A DNA stretch of 64,000 bases, from NCBI GenBank assembly GCA_963693085.1, contig OY856413.1, forward strand, positions 470,697,879 to 470,761,878, read 5' to 3'. Positions 59,458-64,000 of this stretch are shown here, in pieces. The notes beneath the pieces were generated by a model. The model was not told the DNA's origin. It searched no databases and saw only the letters and a program-made list of their open reading frames with translations. A program made the position numbers and the translations under genes. Position 1 is the first letter of the stretch. Each line of letters starts with the position of its first letter. This stretch comes from Alisma plantago-aquatica. Taxonomy: Eukaryota > Streptophyta > Magnoliopsida > Alismatales > Alismataceae.

Positions 59458-61746
59458 ATGGTGCGGACGCGTAGCAGTGACTACACGCGACAAGCACCCG
59501 AGGTTCCACTGTCGGGACCTGACGACGAGGAGGCGTACAATCACAACCAACTGGAAGATATCGATTTCGAATACGAACAAGAAGAAATGGCAGAGGAACA
59601 GACGATATGGGAGAAGATCAAGGCTTCTTCTTCATCCGCTTCAAAGGGCCCAATCAAGAAGCAGGCTATCAACATTCTGACTTACAAGATTGATCCTGCG
59701 TTAATCAACTTGGTCAAGTCGAATGCATTCCATGGACTCAAGAACGAAGATCCGATCACGCATATAAGCCAATTTGTGGAGAATTGTGACATGATAAAAA
59801 TCGACAGATTTCCACAGGAGACGCTCTACTTGAAGCTATTCTCGAGTTCTCTGGCAGGAAACACACGAGAGTGGTTGCACAATCTGGATAATGAATATGT
59901 GGAATCATGGAACCACATGGTGGAGGTATTCTTTGAAAGGTTCTTCCCGCCCGAGAAGACCAATGATATGATCAGGAAAATCCACAATTTCACCCAGACG
60001 GCAGGGGAAACTTATTCCGAGACCTGGGAACGGTTCCAGATCATGCTTAGGAGGTGCCCGCATCATGAGATTGACAAGGAGAAGCAGGTAAAAATTTTCT
60101 ATTTTGCTCTTAATGAGCATGATAGAAGTAATCTGGATGCAGCAGGTTCAGGGTTCTTCTTAAACAATAAGGGCACAAGGTGCTGGGAAATTTTGAGGAA
60201 TATGGCAAAGAAGCAATCCTGGGGTGACAGAGACACCATAGAGCATGTTCGGGCTGCGGGGGAGTCAAAGGCCATCAATGATTTAAACGATAAATTAGAC
60301 CTTCTTGCTAAGAAATTACTTGCCAAAGAAGATGCAGAAGCCGATGAAGAAGCCCAGGTCAAATTCATGCAACAACAGGGCTATAGAAAAAATAATTATG
60401 ATTGGAGCAAGGAACAAAATTTTCAGAAGCTGCAGCCTAGCCTAGAGGAAAAGAACAATGAATTTCTTAGCCAGGTGGTGAAACAAAATCAAGAGATGAT
60501 GAGTACATTCGCCAAGCAGTTACAGTCTCAGGGTGAGATTTTGAATAAATTTGGGCAAACATTGCAAAGCCATGGAGCACAGATGAGGGCACTAGAGACG
60601 ACTGTGACCCAAATCTCCAATGAAGTGGCAGCTTTAAAGCTTACAAATCAACAAAGACAAGTTGGGAATGTAGAGGATGTTCAAGCACATCATCAAGTAA
60701 TATACATATCTGTGATTAATGAGGCAGAGCCCCCAGTAGTGGAGGTCCAAGAAAAAAGTAAAATGATTTTTGATACAGAGGCTACACTGAAGATTCCATA
60801 TCCTCATAGTTATTATGGACTACCTGGTGGATGTAGCCCATTCAGAAAAATCCGCCAAGAGCACATCGCGGCCGCGCCCGCACCTAGGCAAGAGGAGCAG
60901 GTGAAGGCCATGCGTCATGGTGAAGTTGCAGTCACTGAGAGAGGGGAGAAGCCACAAGTCATGCCATCCACAGATGATGTGTCAAATCCTATCCTAGAAG
61001 GTGGCGTTGAAGAAAGCTTAGGGGAGGAGACCCCTAAAGTTCCATATGTGCCACCACACAAGCGAGCGAAGGACCCAAACGTGCCTTTCTCGGATAGTCT
61101 GAGGCTGAAGAAAGAGCATAGGCACTACAAGAAATTCTTGGAGATGTTTAGGAAGCTCCATATTAATATTCCGTTAGTAGAAATGATAGAAAAGATTCCA
61201 GCATATGGAAGGTTTATCAAGGACATAATCACCAAGAAAAGGCGGATAAAAGACACTGACATTTGTGTTGTTGATGAAAAAGTGAGTTCTATAATCCAAG
61301 GATGGCTACCAAGGAAGAGGAAAGATCCAGGATGTTTCTACATCCCATGTTCCATAGGTGGCGAACATTTTCCACAAGCACAATGTGACTCAGGGGCAAG
61401 CATTAATCTTATGCCACTTGCCACTTTTCAAAAGCTGGGATTGAAGAAGCCAACACAAACTTCTATGACAATTGAGTTGGCGGATGGATCCATTGTGAAG
61501 CCACAAGGTATATGTGAGGATGTGCTAGTCAAGGTCGACAAATTCATCTTTCCTGTTGACTTTGTGGTCATGGACATGCATGAGATGGAAGGAGGTGAGA
61601 TGCTATTAGGAAGGCCGTTCCAAGCTACGGCGGATGTAATCGCTGCCATTGGGCGAGGTTACTTGACACTTGGGATTGGTGATGATAGAGTTAAATTCAA
61701 ATTACCACATGACTCATTGGAGACATCTCTTAAAAACCCAGGTTAA
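59458..61746 (+). CDS. Element F Gag-protease, intact 762 residues
   Basis: The start is ATG 59458 (MVRTRSSDYTRQ). Residues about 60-330 form an Athila-type Gag domain (AFHGLKNEDPITHISQFVE, LKLFSSSLAGNTREWL, FFERFFPPEKT). Residues about 335-405 are Gln-rich with heptad-like spacing, a likely coiled coil. A disordered linker leads to PYVPPHKR, and a retropepsin-like domain follows: QCDSGASINLMP with the catalytic Asp near residue 644, ELADGSIVKPQG and MLLGRPF. No CCHC knuckle is seen. The frame ends with TAA at 61744-61746; no RT or integrase follows. It is the only long intact gene in the window, so F is young. The protein would form particles. Confidence 0.9.
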   Translation: MVRTRSSDYTRQAPEVPLSGPDDEEAYNHNQLEDIDFEYEQEEMAEEQTIWEKIKASSSSASKGPIKKQAINILTYKIDPALINLVKSNAFHGLKNEDPITHISQFVENCDMIKIDRFPQETLYLKLFSSSLAGNTREWLHNLDNEYVESWNHMVEVFFERFFPPEKTNDMIRKIHNFTQTAGETYSETWERFQIMLRRCPHHEIDKEKQVKIFYFALNEHDRSNLDAAGSGFFLNNKGTRCWEILRNMAKKQSWGDRDTIEHVRAAGESKAINDLNDKLDLLAKKLLAKEDAEADEEAQVKFMQQQGYRKNNYDWSKEQNFQKLQPSLEEKNNEFLSQVVKQNQEMMSTFAKQLQSQGEILNKFGQTLQSHGAQMRALETTVTQISNEVAALKLTNQQRQVGNVEDVQAHHQVIYISVINEAEPPVVEVQEKSKMIFDTEATLKIPYPHSYYGLPGGCSPFRKIRQEHIAAAPAPRQEEQVKAMRHGEVAVTERGEKPQVMPSTDDVSNPILEGGVEESLGEETPKVPYVPPHKRAKDPNVPFSDSLRLKKEHRHYKKFLEMFRKLHINIPLVEMIEKIPAYGRFIKDIITKKRRIKDTDICVVDEKVSSIIQGWLPRKRKDPGCFYIPCSIGGEHFPQAQCDSGASINLMPLATFQKLGLKKPTQTSMTIELADGSIVKPQGICEDVLVKVDKFIFPVDFVVMDMHEMEGGEMLLGRPFQATADVIAAIGRGYLTLGIGDDRVKFKLPHDSLETSLKNPG

Positions 61747-61789
61747 AGGTATCTTTATGTCAAGCCTAGGACATTAAACAAGGGTGCTT

Positions 61790-61807
61790 GTTGGGAGGCA
61801 ACCCAAC
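61790..61807 (+). other. Hairpin after F Gag-protease
   Basis: GTTGGG at 61790-61795 pairs with CCCAAC at 61802-61807 around AGGCAA. It lies 43 bases after the stop. From memory, TTGGGAGGCAACCCAA-like words are common after gag in plant gypsy elements; E has GGGGAAGCCACCCCC in the matching place. Confidence 0.7.
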
Positions 61808-61932
61808 TTTCGATTCATTTTTATGTTTGGTTATGTTCTTTTATGATTATGTACTTAGTTTTTGCTTAGGTTTTGATAATTTTTGTAAAAATGGTACCCT
61901 AACTCGTGTTTTGAAGTGTGCAGAATGTTAAG

Positions 61933-62193
61933 GTCGATACTATCGACACCCATGTCGATAGTATCGAGTTTGAAGAAGTAAACGCTGAAGAAAAGTCGAT
62001 ACCATCGACCCTAGGGTCGATAGTATCGAGATTCCTGAAGATTTACAGAAAAATTGGTGCCAGTAAAGTTGATACCATCGACCCTAGGGCCGATAGTATC
62101 GACACTTTTGAGTTCCCAAGCTTTTAGATGCGTCGATTTAGCAAAATTGCTGAGTCTGGGTCGATACCATCGACCTTTGTCGATAGTATCGAC
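61933..62193. repeat. Four TCGATA composite palindromes after F gene
   Basis: Units at 61933-61968, 61995-62030, 62068-62103 and 62160-62193. Each is GTCGATACYATCGAC, a 4-6 base spacer (CCTAGG in two), then GTCGATAGTATCGAC or a one-base variant. Each 36-base unit is a near-perfect palindrome made of two near-palindromes. Spacing is irregular (62, 73 and 92 bases). Confidence 0.92.
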
Positions 62194-64000
62194 ACCTGCA
62201 GGACAGCTACATAAAACAGGTCGTAAAAGGTATCGAAACGAGATTTTTTCGAACCATTTTTTGCAGAGGAAATATGTATGAATCAAGTCACATCTTAGAA
62301 ACACTAAGACACAAAAATGGGCCACAAAAAAGAGGGATATAGCAAGCATCACTTGGTCCACTTGAGCATCTAACCATCCTTCTTCACCACACTTCAAAGC
62401 GAACGGTACCGCTGTTCCACCTCTTAAGTGAGAATGTTGACTATGAGGCCATAGTCATATTCAAGCTTAGGGGGGGTGTTGGAACAACCCTCTATCTTAG
62501 TTTTTACTTACTTATTCATGTTGCTTTTATTTTTGAAATATTAGTTGTTTTTATTTCTAGGTTTACTGCTTTTGTAGGATCCACATCTATCTAGTGTAAT
62601 CTGTGGAGCAATAAATGCATGGTTTCAATTGCAAGTTTTACTCTTGGGTTGTGTGCACATAAAAATGAGAATTTTGAGAACTTTTTGAGCTTGTTCTTGT
62701 TAGTAATTGAGTTGCATAACTGAGGAAGTGCTTGGGTGAGTCAGCTTCAGGACATGGGGACATGAATGACCATCTTTATTGTCCAAGGAAAAGTGATTGG
62801 AAAGGATGTTTGAGCCCGAACCGACCAAATGCTAACGTGACCTTAGACTAAAGTTTAAGAGAGAAATCCTTCAGTTACCCTGTACACAGGTCTTTAGAGA
62901 GGGACATATGATATTTTCGGAAGGTTCTGTCAATTAGTCTTGTGATCTGATCCACCGCAATTTCATTCACACTCCACCATAAGAAATGGGAGCACATTAC
63001 TGTCTTTCACTCTTTGATTGCATACCATGTAGATAGGTCTTGCATTACAACCATTTTCACATTTTTTGCATGAGAAAAAAAAAGATAGAGTAGTTATACA
63101 TGCACATTATCCTTAGGTGCATGTCATAGTAGTTGCATAACTGTCATTATGTAGTTGCATTTACATCTTTTGAGCATATTGTACACCATGTATCTTATGT
63201 TACTCTGAAAACATTAAAGGTGATGACCTTGTTCCATACCCTCCAAATAGAATGCTTCAGATGCACAAGTATGTAAAAAGAAGTGAGCCCGACATATAAT
63301 TCATTGTCATCTATGAAAATAAGGGCTTGAAAAAAAAATTGAAAAAAAAGAGAAGAAAAAAAAGAAAAAAAAAAGAATTGGGAAGTAAGTAGGAATGAGA
63401 GGGAGAAAGGAACATATCACTTACATACTAAGAAGAATAAGCACATGGTGTAGTTTTCTTAGATATTCCATCTAACCTTGAGACGGAATGATAGTGCATG
63501 CATCATTCCACCAAAAATATAGCATTAGGACATTTTCACTTGCATTTTGCATCATGATAGGTCATTAATTTTTGTATTGCATGATTGACTGTTATGTGCT
63601 TCCATCTCTTCCACAACCACCTATCCCATCCACCCGTTGCTCTAATCGGTAGGCCACCCATGATATTCTCCTCATTCATTAATATCAAGAGATCTACTTC
63701 CATTTAGATGGTAGTTAGGAAATGAGCAACGTAGATAGGAGATCACAAGATGCATCAAGTATGGACCGGATGAGTTTATCATATTAACTGCTTTAATTGA
63801 TAGTGTTTCACTAATTGGGGGATAGACATCTTTTACATAGAACTTTGGTCGCCTAGATGGCAGTTAGTGTTTAGTGGTCAATGAGGGCCGGTTTGTGGAA
63901 AGAAAGTGGGGATGATGTAGATTCATTTCATGTATTTATGTCCTATTGCTGACTTATCTCAACCAGATCCAAAGTTTTGTTTCTCGAGGACGAGCAAAGT
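62194..64000 (+). other. Element F non-coding 3' interior
   Basis: No gene in 1.8 kb. A polypurine-like AAGCTTAGGGGGGG lies at 62463-62476, directly followed by TGTTGGAACAACC. A-rich tracts (63329-63375) occur later. The last bases, CTCGAGGACGAGCAAAG (63983-63999), match a motif I recall standing just before the polypurine tract of such elements, so the 3' LTR probably starts within about 60 bases of the window end. That would make the F interior about 4.8 kb with no pol. Confidence 0.7.

Noticed and set aside
61933..62193. CRISPR-like look of repeated palindromes with unique spacers
   Set aside because: Spacing is irregular, there are no cas genes, and the context is a plant retroelement; likewise the arrays in B and H.
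62011..62397. 128-codon minus-strand open frame after the F gene
   Set aside because: It overlaps the palindromes and has no recognisable domain; it is probably chance.

Overview
This 64 kb window is plant nuclear DNA, and as far as I can see it is made entirely of retroelements. The families are plant ones: Ty3/gypsy chromoviruses with very long LTRs, Athila-like gypsy elements with a tRNA-Asp-type primer site, a Ty1/copia element and a LINE. I see no host protein gene, rRNA, tRNA or CRISPR array. This fits a heterochromatic gene desert of a medium to large seed-plant genome; I cannot name the species.

Layout. The oldest layer is a LINE on the minus strand, visible only as two pieces of one reverse transcriptase gene (19050-19539 and 32565-33219). 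It is broken by three insertions. Element A, an old chromovirus on the + strand, runs from before base 1 to 19049 and itself contains element B (3485-13083, target duplication gcacc). Element D is a minus-strand chromovirus with 4.1 kb LTRs (19545-32559, duplication cattg). Element E is an Athila-like element on the + strand starting at 33220. E is in turn opened by element G (minus strand, 4.76 kb LTRs, 36320-48168, duplication tgttt) and by element C (+ strand, related to A, from 49369). C is opened by a copia element H (minus strand, from 53174), and H by a second Athila-like element F (+ strand, from 57859). The right half of the window is therefore a nest LINE > E > C > H > F, open at its right edge.

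Coding state. B keeps one continuous reading frame for gag-protease-RT-RNase H-integrase-chromodomain, broken only by seven in-frame stops, each one transition away from a sense codon. D keeps the same modules with similar stops, one frameshift and damaged catalytic or metal-binding positions. G has lost integrase by internal deletion. A, C, E and H are remnants. The only long intact gene is the 762-residue Gag-protease of F; no RT or integrase follows it, so F looks non-autonomous.

The most unusual signal is shared by otherwise unrelated elements. The LTRs of B, D, E and H each carry a cluster of short repeats built on ATCGGC or ATCGGT, often palindromic. G has what looks like a CpG-decayed version. 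F has a related TCGATA palindrome in its LTR and again downstream of its gene. In E and H the cluster lies just upstream of a plausible TATA box. This may be a common regulatory or silencing target gained by several LTR families in one genome.
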